From Hyphomicrobiales bacterium (GTDB taxonomy: Bacteria > Pseudomonadota > Alphaproteobacteria > Rhizobiales > Beijerinckiaceae): 5,855 nucleotides of DNA. The notes under the pieces were generated by a model. It ran no database searches, was not told where the DNA came from, and saw only the letters and a program-made list of their open reading frames with translations. The DNA is taken from assembly GCA_028290085.1 (NCBI GenBank), contig JAQGKN010000035.1, positions 1-5,855 on the forward strand, read 5' to 3'. Shown piece after piece: positions 1 to 5,721 of this stretch (its first letter is position 1; every line of letters begins with the position of its first letter). The position numbers and the translations under genes are program-made.

Positions 1-341
1 AGAACAGCGTTGATTATAACTCGTTCCTGAAGCTCATGGTTACGCAAATGCAGAACCAGGATCCGACGGCGCCCATGGACTCGTCACAGTTTCTGTCGCA
101 GCTCGCGTCCTTCTCGAGCGTCGAGCAAGCCGTGCAATCGAATACGAAGCTCGACTCGCTGATTTCCATGTCGCAAATCTCGCAGGCTGATGGGATCATC
201 GGCAAAGTCGCGACGTCGTCGGACGGGTTGACGTCGGGCGTGGTCCAGTCCGTGCGGATCGACTCGAACGGCGTGACCGCAAATCTCGACAACGGGGCCT
301 CGCTGAGCGTCACCTCCGGTATCACGATCTCTGCGCCATGA
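1..341 (+). CDS. flgD: Flagellar hook capping protein FlgD, 3' part (start lies outside the window)
   Basis: FlgD caps the growing hook and guides polymerisation of hook subunits outside the cell; it is exported by the flagellar type III system. The reading frame is open from the left edge (first full codon at base 3), so 112 C-terminal residues are visible. The family core is clear: YNSFLKLMVTQMQNQDPTAP, followed by PMDSSQFLSQLASFSSVEQ, matches the conserved FlgD N-domain. After this only about 55 residues remain, a small Gly/Ser/Asp-rich beta-type segment. The second C-terminal domain of the roughly 230-residue enterobacterial FlgD is therefore missing, as is usual in rhizobial FlgD. An internal ATG at 36 falls inside the conserved core and is not the start. 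The stop overlaps the fliQ start by four bases, which implies translational coupling. Identity is secure; the true start is not visible. Confidence 0.95.
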   Translation, partial: NSVDYNSFLKLMVTQMQNQDPTAPMDSSQFLSQLASFSSVEQAVQSNTKLDSLISMSQISQADGIIGKVATSSDGLTSGVVQSVRIDSNGVTANLDNGASLSVTSGITISAP

Positions 342-604
342 CTGAGAGCGACGCCTTCGATCTCATCCAGCTTGCTTTCTGGGTGATCGTGAAGGGATCC
401 GGCCCCGCGGTGGGGACGGCCATGTTTGTTGGCATTATCGTCGCTTTGATTCAGGCCTTGACGCAAATCCAGGAGATGACGCTCACCTTCGTTCCGAAGA
501 TCCTGGCAATTCTGGTCGTGCTCACCCTGAGCGCGCCTTTTATCGGCGAGCAAATGCTGGCCTTTACGCAGAACGTTTATTCGCGGATCGAGAAGGGCTT
601 CTAG
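338..604 (+). CDS. fliQ: Flagellar type III export gate protein FliQ
   Basis: FliQ is a small inner-membrane subunit of the flagellar export gate and forms part of the FliP-FliQ-FliR channel at the base of the rod. The 88-residue product matches the family length of about 89. It has two hydrophobic segments, near residues 12-38 and 50-70, separated by the polar stretch [16 protein letters not shown], the most conserved part of FliQ. The ATG at 338 lies in an ATGA overlap with the flgD stop and has no good ribosome binding site of its own, so translation is probably coupled to flgD. A 70-base gap separates it from flhA. The neighbours flhA and fliR belong to the same gate. The length, topology and signature together leave little doubt. 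Confidence 0.97.
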   Translation: MTESDAFDLIQLAFWVIVKGSGPAVGTAMFVGIIVALIQALTQIQEMTLTFVPKILAILVVLTLSAPFIGEQMLAFTQNVYSRIEKGF

Positions 605-647
605 CCCCGCTGCGTCCGGGCACTCCCGCGCAAGCTTCAAGGGTCAA

Positions 648-670
648 TCTCCGCATCGGATCAGCGGAGG
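648..670 (+). promoter_or_regulatory. Possible hairpin covering the flhA ribosome binding site
   Basis: In the flgD-fliQ to flhA gap, CTCCGC (649-654) can pair with GCGGAG (664-669) across a 9-base loop, and a T-G wobble (648/670) could extend the stem. The right arm contains most of the flhA Shine-Dalgarno GGAGG (666-670), which ends four bases before the ATG at 675. In the folded state the site would be blocked. The pairing is seen directly; a regulatory role is inference, because a short stem containing a GC-rich Shine-Dalgarno can arise by chance. Confidence 0.35.
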
Positions 671-674
671 ATTT

Positions 675-2762
675 ATGACCGATCTCGCATTCACCAAGGC
701 ATCTGAAAAACGAGCAGCCGGCCGGGACCTTTGGTTCGCTGGCGGCATCGTTGCGATCTTGTCGATCTTCTTCCTGCCGGTTCCTGCGATCTTGATCGAT
801 CTGGGCCTGGCCCTGTCGATCGCGCTGTCCGTGCTGATCCTCATGGTGGCGTTGTGGATCCAGCGGCCATTAGACTTCTCGGCCTTCCCAACCATTCTGC
901 TCGTTGCGACAATGTTGCGGCTGTCGCTGAACATTGCAACGACGCGCCTGATCCTCTCGCACGGCGCTGAGGGAACGACGGCCGCGGGTTACATCATCAG
1001 CGGCTTCTCGAACCTCGTGATGAGCGGCGACTTCGTGATCGGTCTGATCGTCTTCGTCATCCTGATCACGGTCAACTTCCTCGTCATCACGAAGGGCGCA
1101 ACGCGTATCGCTGAAGTCGGCGCTCGCTTCACGCTCGATTCGATTCCTGGCAAGCAGATGGCGATCGACGCCGATCTGTCCGCCGGTCTCATCGACGACA
1201 AGGAAGCGCAGAGCCGGCGTCGGGAACTCGAGGAAGAAAGCTCCTTCTTCGGATCGATGGACGGCGCGTCGAAGTTTGTGCGTGGCGATGCCATCGCGGG
1301 CATGATCATTCTTGCCGTGAACGTGTTTGGTGGCATCATCATCGGCGTGACGCGTCACAGCCTGTCGCTTTCGAGCGCGGCCGATGTCTTCATTAAGCTC
1401 TCGGTCGGCGACGGTCTCGTATCGCAGATTCCGGCGCTGATCGTGTCGCTCGCGGCAGGCTTGCTCGTGTCCAAGGGCGGCACGCGCGGATCCGCTGAAA
1501 AAGCCGTCTTCGGGCAGCTCGGAAATTATCCGCCCGCTTTGTTCGTAGCAGCGATGCTGATGTTCATGCTGTCGCTCGTGCCGGGGCTTCCCTTTCTTCC
1601 CTTCGCAATTCTCGGCTCTGCAATGGCGTTTCTCGCGCGCCTGATCCCCAAGCGTCGCGCTGAAGAAACTGCGCGCGCGCTGGAAGCCGGGCGTCAGAAG
1701 GAAGCCGCTCGTGTCGTCGAGACGCAGGAGTCGGTGAAGGAAAGCCTTCGCACCGTCGAGATCGAACTCGTGATGGGCAAGCATCTCGCTCCGCGGCTGC
1801 TTGTGGTGCAGGGTGAGTTGGCGAGCCGCGTTTCGAAGATGCGGCGCAAGTTCGCCATGCTCTATGGCTTCGTCGTTCCCGAAATCAAGGTGAGCGACAG
1901 CCTGGCTATTCCGCCGAAGTCTTACCAGATCAAGATTCACGGAACGGTCGTAGCCTCTTCGGAGATGCGCATTGGCGATTTGCTTGTTGTCATTGGTGAT
2001 GGCCCGCGTCCGGACGTGCCCTATGACGAGGGTACGGACCCCGCTTTCGGCATGAAGGCGATCTGGGTGTCTGAATCCTTCAAGGCCGAGTTGAGGCGCG
2101 AAGGCTTCAAAGCCATTGACAACGGCTCGACCGTGCTGACGCATCTCAGTGAGGTCATCCGCAACAATCTTGCGCAGCTCCTGTCCTACAAGGATATGCG
2201 GTCGCTGCTTGATAGGCTCGATCCCGAATACAAGAAACTGATCGAAGATATTTGCCCGGCGCAGATCACCTATTCCGGCCTGCAATCCGTTCTCAAGTTG
2301 CTGCTCGCGGAGCGCGTCTCGATCCGCAATCTGCATCTCATCCTGGAAGCCATCGCCGAGATCGCGCCGCATGCGCGTCGTGCCGAACAGGTCGTCGAGC
2401 ACGTGCGGCTTCGCATGTCGCAGCAGATTTGCGGGGACCTCACGGAGGACGGCGTTCTGAAGTTGCTGCGCCTTGGCAATCGCTGGGATCTGGCGTTCCA
2501 CAAGGCGCTTAAACGCGACCAGAAGGGCGAGATTCTCGAACTCGATTTCGATCCGAAATTGATGGATGAATTCGCGGCCGAGGCGTCCACCGCAATTCGC
2601 CGCCAGATGGACGAAGGCCATCAGTTCGCGCTTATTACGACGCCCGAAGCGCGGCCCTATGTGCGCATGATCATCGAGCGCATGTTTGCAAAGCTGCCTG
2701 TTCTCTCGCATCTTGAAGTTGCTCGCGGCGTCGATATCAGGCCACTCGGCGCTATTTCGTGA
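675..2762 (+). CDS. flhA: Flagellar type III export protein FlhA
   Basis: FlhA is the large export-gate subunit. Its membrane part takes part in proton-driven export, and its cytosolic ring docks chaperone-substrate complexes. The product has 695 residues, close to the usual 690-700. The N-terminal half (about residues 20-325) carries multiple membrane segments. Between them, residues about 144-168 hold the FHIPEP-family signature, including [20 protein letters not shown]. This is followed by [11 protein letters not shown] (about 200-210), whose Asp matches the functionally important Asp208 of Salmonella FlhA. The charged linker (about 325-360) leads to the cytosolic domain, which has the typical segment [15 protein letters not shown] near residue 548. 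The start at 675 is preceded by GGAGG at 666-670. The stop overlaps the fliR GTG start. Nothing is truncated or broken. Confidence 0.98.
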   Translation: MTDLAFTKASEKRAAGRDLWFAGGIVAILSIFFLPVPAILIDLGLALSIALSVLILMVALWIQRPLDFSAFPTILLVATMLRLSLNIATTRLILSHGAEGTTAAGYIISGFSNLVMSGDFVIGLIVFVILITVNFLVITKGATRIAEVGARFTLDSIPGKQMAIDADLSAGLIDDKEAQSRRRELEEESSFFGSMDGASKFVRGDAIAGMIILAVNVFGGIIIGVTRHSLSLSSAADVFIKLSVGDGLVSQIPALIVSLAAGLLVSKGGTRGSAEKAVFGQLGNYPPALFVAAMLMFMLSLVPGLPFLPFAILGSAMAFLARLIPKRRAEETARALEAGRQKEAARVVETQESVKESLRTVEIELVMGKHLAPRLLVVQGELASRVSKMRRKFAMLYGFVVPEIKVSDSLAIPPKSYQIKIHGTVVASSEMRIGDLLVVIGDGPRPDVPYDEGTDPAFGMKAIWVSESFKAELRREGFKAIDNGSTVLTHLSEVIRNNLAQLLSYKDMRSLLDRLDPEYKKLIEDICPAQITYSGLQSVLKLLLAERVSIRNLHLILEAIAEIAPHARRAEQVVEHVRLRMSQQICGDLTEDGVLKLLRLGNRWDLAFHKALKRDQKGEILELDFDPKLMDEFAAEASTAIRRQMDEGHQFALITTPEARPYVRMIIERMFAKLPVLSHLEVARGVDIRPLGAIS

Positions 2763-3511
2763 CGGATCTCGCCTCGACAGTCATCCTGGCGGCATTCATT
2801 GTTTTCTGCCGCGTGGGCGCTTGCGTGATGCTCATGCCCGGTCTCTCCAGTCCGCGCGTGCCGATGCGGGCGCGGCTTTTCCTCGCCGTCGGCCTCAGCC
2901 TAGCGTTCCTGCCGCTCCTCTACGAACGTCTCACGGCTCTGGTCGATCCATTGGTCATGTCGGCCATGATCCGTATCATCATCACCGAGTTGATGACGGG
3001 TATGCTGATCGGGCTTCTGGCCCGCTTATTCTTCTTGATGCTGGACATGCTGGCGACCGGCATTGCCAGCTCCATTGGACTGTCGGGCATCGCGGGCATG
3101 CCGATGGAGGAGACAGAGGCTGAACCGGCGATCGTCACACTGATCCTGCTTATAGCCACGACGTTGTTCTTCGTGACCGACTTGCATCTGGAAGTGCTGC
3201 GCGGGCTTTTCCAATCCTACAACGCGTTGCCGCCGGGCGGAGCTTTGCCAACCCGTTTCAGCGTGAGCGAGTTCGCGGACGCGGTCACGGGCGCATCCTT
3301 GTTGGCTTTGCGGATCAGTAGCCCTTTTCTCGTGCTTTCGTTGGTCCTCAACTTTTCGTTCGGCCTCGCCAACAAGATGACGCCGTCGATCCAGGTCTAT
3401 TTCGCGTCCATGCCATTTCTCATCGCGGCAGGGCTGCTCCTCATGATGACGATTGCACGGCCCTTTTTTCAGGGGTTTCTGATTGGCTTCGAACAATTCG
3501 TGGTGCGATGA
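2759..3511 (+). CDS. fliR: Flagellar type III export gate protein FliR
   Basis: FliR is the inner-membrane export gate subunit that completes the FliP-FliQ-FliR channel. The 250-residue product is close to the usual 255-265. It has about six hydrophobic segments (near residues 5-27, 38-54, 68-100, 124-142, 178-202 and 212-234). Family features include [20 protein letters not shown] at residues 16-35, the Gly-rich region before the acidic EETEAEP loop, and [18 protein letters not shown] (about 205-222), which corresponds to the conserved C-terminal N-x-x-x-P segment. The start is GTG in a GTGA overlap with the flhA stop; no strong ribosome binding site is visible, so coupling to flhA is likely. 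Its stop in turn overlaps the next gene. Position after flhA fits the rhizobial order. Confidence 0.95.
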   Translation: MTDLASTVILAAFIVFCRVGACVMLMPGLSSPRVPMRARLFLAVGLSLAFLPLLYERLTALVDPLVMSAMIRIIITELMTGMLIGLLARLFFLMLDMLATGIASSIGLSGIAGMPMEETEAEPAIVTLILLIATTLFFVTDLHLEVLRGLFQSYNALPPGGALPTRFSVSEFADAVTGASLLALRISSPFLVLSLVLNFSFGLANKMTPSIQVYFASMPFLIAAGLLLMMTIARPFFQGFLIGFEQFVVR

Positions 3512-3906
3512 TGAGCAAGAGAGCAAAGAATGCCGCACGCATCCTGCAGGTTCAGGTGCAGCTCAAACGCGACGCTGAATTGCGCCTGATGCGCGCATCC
3601 GCTGAGACACGGCGCCTCGACGCTGAGGAAATCGAAATGGTGAGTGCCATGGGCCGCGACGATGCGGCAGGTCTCACGCTCGCGCAGACGGGTGGTCCAC
3701 GTCTGCGCAGTCTGCTGCGCGAACAGCAGCGTGCGGCGCAGGAAACGGCGAGATGCGAGGCGCGCTTCAAGGCTATCTCGACACAAACGGTCTGCGTTGA
3801 GCGCCTGTATCAGGCCGTGACGCGTGCCGACAGGGCTGATGCCGAGAAGAAGATCCTCGAAGAGATGGTCGAGCAGGAATGGGCGCGTGCGACAAGCCTG
3901 CCGTAA
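3508..3906 (+). CDS. FliJ-like coiled-coil flagellar protein (tentative)
   Basis: This 132-residue product is almost entirely charged and helical. It has no membrane segment and no signal peptide, so it should be cytosolic. Two probable coiled-coil blocks, about residues 8-48 and 65-127, are separated by a short Gly-containing break (GRDDAAGLTLAQTGG). The last part, with LYQAVTRADRADAEKKILEE, resembles the C-terminal helix of FliJ, the stalk protein of the flagellar export ATPase that also handles chaperone recycling. The length is a little below the usual 140-150 for FliJ. FliJ is poorly conserved and any long coiled coil looks similar, so the assignment rests on shape and on location next to fliR. 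The start is ATGATG: the first ATG overlaps the fliR stop (ATGA), and the second ATG at 3511 is equally possible. There is no strong ribosome binding site. Confidence 0.55.
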   Translation: MMSKRAKNAARILQVQVQLKRDAELRLMRASAETRRLDAEEIEMVSAMGRDDAAGLTLAQTGGPRLRSLLREQQRAAQETARCEARFKAISTQTVCVERLYQAVTRADRADAEKKILEEMVEQEWARATSLP

Positions 3907-3940
3907 GCCAGCTGACGTATGGTTTGCGCTACATCCGATC

Positions 3941-3946
3941 GAGAGG
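3941..3946 (+). promoter_or_regulatory. Ribosome binding site that fixes the start of the rod-binding gene
   Basis: GAGAGG lies eight bases before the GTG at 3955. The alternative in-frame ATG at 3919 has no purine-rich site before it. This is the main reason for choosing the GTG start. Confidence 0.6.
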
Positions 3947-3954
3947 CCCGTCGC

Positions 3955-4395
3955 GTGTCCATCCAACCGCTTTCCGATATCGTTCTGGACGTCGCCATGG
4001 CGGCAGATCCGACCAAGGTGAACGCCGCCAAGCAACGGCTCTCCGAGCTTGGAGACGGCGTTGGTACGTGCACATTTGATGATGTGTTGAGCGCTCAGGA
4101 CGTGTCGCGTTCGTCGACGCGCTGGTCGGCATTAGGTGAATCTCGTTTCTTCAGTGCGCCCACAGGTGCGACGGTCAAGGAGAAGCCATCTGTGGACGAG
4201 GCCCGCCGTGGCCTTGAAACGATGGTTGCGAAAATGCTCGTCGAAAGCATGCTTCCCAAAGAGGGCGGTACATTTTTCGGGAAGGATAACGCTGGCGGTG
4301 TCTGGCGTTCGATGCTTGCCGACAAGATTGCAGGTGAGATGACCAAGGGCCCCGGGCTCGGAATTCTCCGCAACAACGACTTTATAAAGGGGTGA
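3955..4395 (+). CDS. Rod-binding protein, FlgJ N-terminal domain type, without muramidase
   Basis: This product matches the rod-binding domain found at the N-terminus of enterobacterial FlgJ, which acts as the cap or scaffold for rod assembly in the periplasm. The diagnostic core is at residues about 88-131: LVESMLPKEGGTFFGKDN followed by AGGVWRSMLADKIAGEM. From GTG 3955 the protein has 146 residues and begins (M)SIQPLSDIVLDVAMAADP, a start typical of alphaproteobacterial members. A longer 158-residue version from ATG 3919 is possible but lacks a ribosome binding site. The muramidase half of enterobacterial FlgJ is absent, so peptidoglycan must be opened by a separate enzyme encoded elsewhere. 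The protein has no Sec signal and is presumably exported by the flagellar system. In Hyphomicrobiales such genes are annotated variously as flgJ, rod-binding protein or CheL-like, so I give no symbol. Confidence 0.85.
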   Translation: MSIQPLSDIVLDVAMAADPTKVNAAKQRLSELGDGVGTCTFDDVLSAQDVSRSSTRWSALGESRFFSAPTGATVKEKPSVDEARRGLETMVAKMLVESMLPKEGGTFFGKDNAGGVWRSMLADKIAGEMTKGPGLGILRNNDFIKG

Positions 4396-4398
4396 CGC

Positions 4399-4797
4399 GT
4401 GGCTGTTCAGTTCAGGGAAGATGCGCTGAAGGCGCCGGGATCGGGCGCCTATGTTGCCGTTTTGGGAGCTGTCGATCGGCTATCTCAGGTCATTGAGGAA
4501 GAGACCCTCGTGGTCAGCTCGCTGGGCCACGTCGATTTCGAGCGTCTCAACCACCAGAAGAATTACGGCCTGCTCGAATTGACGCGGGCAATGCGCGTGC
4601 TGCCCGCCAACGAGCAGGGTGGTCACCTTGCGACGCATCTGCGGCGCTTGCGGGATTTGCTTGCCGAAAACGCCCGCGTGCTTGAATTGCACCGCCACGC
4701 GGCCGACGAGATTGCCAGCCTCATTGCAAGCAACATCGAGGATGCGTCGTCGGACGGCACTTATTCCGCAAAGGTTTCGAGGGATGTGCGGCGATGA
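4399..4797 (+). CDS. FlgN-like flagellar helical protein (probable export chaperone)
   Basis: The 132-residue product is cytosolic and mainly helical, with predicted helices near residues 17-42, 45-68 and 76-113. This matches FlgN, the chaperone that delivers the hook-filament junction proteins FlgK and FlgL to the export gate. FlgN-type features are an acidic first helix (RLSQVIEEE), a middle helix with LNHQKNYGLLELTRAM, and a third helix with LRDLLAENARVLELHRHAA. A short SDGTYS tail segment follows, at the place where many FlgN proteins have a Tyr/Gly motif. These are family resemblances seen by eye; FlgN diverges strongly, so another helical chaperone is possible. The GTG start at 4399 is preceded by AAAGGGG (4386-4392) with a six-base spacer, three bases after the stop of the rod-binding gene. 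The stop overlaps the next start by four bases (ATGA). Confidence 0.6.
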   Translation: MAVQFREDALKAPGSGAYVAVLGAVDRLSQVIEEETLVVSSLGHVDFERLNHQKNYGLLELTRAMRVLPANEQGGHLATHLRRLRDLLAENARVLELHRHAADEIASLIASNIEDASSDGTYSAKVSRDVRR

Positions 4798-5249
4798 TGC
4801 TGCGTCTGGCGGCTGGGCTCTGGATCTGTCTTGTTGCACTCGCGTCGAGCTACGGCATGACGATGTGGAAGGTGCGCCAGAGCACGATGCCAACGGGGCC
4901 GGCGCACGAGAGCAGGGTCGCCGAGTTGCGCAAGCTCAAGGTGATCAACGTTCCCATGATTTCGAACGGCGCCGTGCAGGGTTACGTCGTCACGCAGATT
5001 TCCTACACGCTCGATGCCGAAATGGCGAAAAAACTCTCAATTTCCCCTGATTCTTTCGTTCTCGATGAAGCCTTCCGACTCATTTATTCGGACGAGAAGC
5101 TCGACTTCCGCCATCTCGATAGGTTCAACCTGGCACAGTTCCGTGCATCCATTCGCGAAGGCGTCAAGGGTCGTCTGCAGGCTGATGTGGTCCTGGACGT
5201 CCTCGTGCCGGAATTTACCTTCATCGCCAGCGAAGACATTCGCAAATAG
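4794..5249 (+). CDS. Single-pass membrane protein of the flagellar operon, FliL-like layout
   Basis: I do not recognise this 151-residue protein with certainty. It has one hydrophobic segment at residues about 3-25 and no clear signal peptidase site, so it is probably an inner-membrane anchor with the rest in the periplasm. Residues about 45-147 form an alpha/beta domain: strands around INVPMISNGAVQGYVVTQIS, then a helical middle, then a final helix followed by strand DVVLDVLVPEFTFIA. That order, with an arginine-rich helix ending in a hydrophobic strand, resembles the periplasmic domain of FliL, which surrounds the stator and supports motor torque. This is an inference from layout; a lipoprotein-like or unrelated basal-body protein remains possible. 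The ATG at 4794 is preceded by GAGGGA (4779-4784, nine-base spacer) and overlaps the FlgN-like stop; a second ATG follows directly. It is the last gene before the terminator. Confidence 0.7.
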   Translation: MMLRLAAGLWICLVALASSYGMTMWKVRQSTMPTGPAHESRVAELRKLKVINVPMISNGAVQGYVVTQISYTLDAEMAKKLSISPDSFVLDEAFRLIYSDEKLDFRHLDRFNLAQFRASIREGVKGRLQADVVLDVLVPEFTFIASEDIRK

Positions 5250-5267
5250 CTGATCGAAAGCGCCCAT

Positions 5268-5302
5268 AAAAAAAGCCGCCGGGTGCAAATCCGGCGGCTT
5301 TT
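5268..5302. terminator. Bidirectional intrinsic terminator between the flagellar operon and the convergent gene
   Basis: AAAAGCCGCCGG (5271-5282) pairs perfectly with CCGGCGGCTTTT (5291-5302) across the 8-base loop GTGCAAAT. On the plus strand the hairpin begins about 20 bases after the stop of the last flagellar gene and ends in TTTTCTTGTT. On the minus strand the same hairpin is followed by seven T residues (complement of A at 5268-5274), so it also ends transcription from the convergent gene. Both directions have the stem and T-tract of a rho-independent terminator. Confidence 0.93.
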
Positions 5303-5317
5303 CTTGTTGCAATGGGA

Positions 5318-5334
5318 CGTGGCCTCAGGCCACG
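5318..5334. repeat. 17-base palindrome on the stop codon of the minus-strand gene
   Basis: CGTGGCCT (5318-5325) and AGGCCACG (5327-5334) are perfect inverted arms around a single C. As RNA they would fold as a six-base stem with a CTCAG loop (or the complement). The TGA stop of the minus-strand gene (5325-5327) lies at the centre. It sits 16 bases from the terminator stem, which makes a tandem hairpin arrangement. There is no T-tract beside it, so it may stabilise the 3' end of the message rather than terminate. Confidence 0.6.
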
Positions 5335-5654
5335 CGATGGCTTGGCAGATGATCTGCTGTGGCGCGCTGTTTGCGGTCCATCAGTGCGTCGGCAAGGACG
5401 TCGGCGACTTTGCCGGAGCCTTGACGCATCGACATCGCAGATACATCGAAGCCACGCGCTTCAGCGGCCGGGGCGGGCGCTGGCGCGGCTTGTTCCGGGA
5501 GGGCAGCGGGTTCATCGAGAACGCCCATGCAGCCGGAAATATCCTCAATGGTTTTTTCGAGGCTGAGCAGCGCCCGATATTCGGGCTGTAGCATCAGCTT
5601 CTCCCTCAGCCGGTCGCAGAGGGTTTGAAGAGATTGAATCACGTCCTGCGCCAT
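5325..5654 (-). CDS. Hypothetical protein with helical N-terminus and Ala/Pro linker
   Basis: I do not recognise this 109-residue protein. It has no membrane segment or signal peptide. Residues 1-45 (beginning MAQDVIQSLQTLCDRLREKL) look like two amphipathic helices, with Cys at 13 and 42. Residues about 48-66 form a linker rich in Ala, Pro and Glu. The C-terminal part (about 68-109) has a short possible helix, GKVADVLADALMDRK, and a basic, disordered tail. It is judged real because the frame ends just before a well-formed terminator whose T-tract serves this strand, the composition is orderly (helices plus linker) and no better frame exists on the plus strand. The start at 5654 lacks a strong ribosome binding site; an AGG lies about a dozen bases upstream. 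The gene converges on the flagellar operon, so a flagellar role is possible but nothing in the sequence shows one. Confidence 0.72.
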   Translation of the reverse strand: MAQDVIQSLQTLCDRLREKLMLQPEYRALLSLEKTIEDISGCMGVLDEPAALPEQAAPAPAPAAEARGFDVSAMSMRQGSGKVADVLADALMDRKQRATADHLPSHRVA

Positions 5655-5721
5655 GTGTCTGCGGCCTGGTTGGTGTTGATACTTTTAGACTAGCTAGCGG
5701 GGCTGGTCCGAGGCTGTTCGT
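5655..5721. other. Short intergenic region upstream of the 109-residue minus-strand gene
   Basis: This 67-base spacer separates the two minus-strand genes. It contains the perfect 8-base palindrome CTAGCTAG at 5690-5697, built on CTAG, a tetramer that is scarce in many bacterial genomes. No convincing -35/-10 pair or terminator stem with a T-tract is visible, so whether the downstream gene has its own promoter here cannot be decided by eye. Confidence 0.4.

Noticed and set aside
14..640. Open frame of 208 codons on the minus strand, antisense to flgD and fliQ
   Set aside because: It covers two securely identified genes, has odd composition (Cys and charged clusters) and no family resemblance.
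605..647. Possible terminator or promoter between fliQ and flhA
   Set aside because: I saw no stem followed by a T-tract and no convincing -35/-10 or sigma-54-type GG-GC pair in this stretch.
870..2711. Open frame of 613 codons on the minus strand, antisense to flhA
   Set aside because: It lies wholly inside flhA, which is certain. Its translation is rich in Arg, His, Asp and Glu with no recognisable domain, as expected when GC-rich third positions remove stops from the opposite strand.
2252..3123. Plus-strand frames inside flhA and across the flhA/fliR junction (2252-2512 and 2686-3123)
   Set aside because: They are out-of-frame readings of flhA and fliR with Arg/His/Ala-rich translations and no ribosome binding site.
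3919..3954. Longer N-terminus (12 extra residues) for the rod-binding protein from ATG 3919
   Set aside because: No purine-rich site precedes it, whereas GTG 3955 has GAGAGG at a good distance and gives an N-terminus typical of the family.
3469..4035. Minus-strand frame of 188 codons under the FliJ-like gene
   Set aside because: The plus-strand gene fits the operon with a 4-base overlap and a coherent coiled-coil pattern; the minus-strand reading has neither context nor domain.
5283..5591. Plus-strand frame of 102 codons opposite the 109-residue gene
   Set aside because: Its start lies in the loop of the terminator hairpin and it has no ribosome binding site. The minus-strand frame has better composition and a matching terminator.
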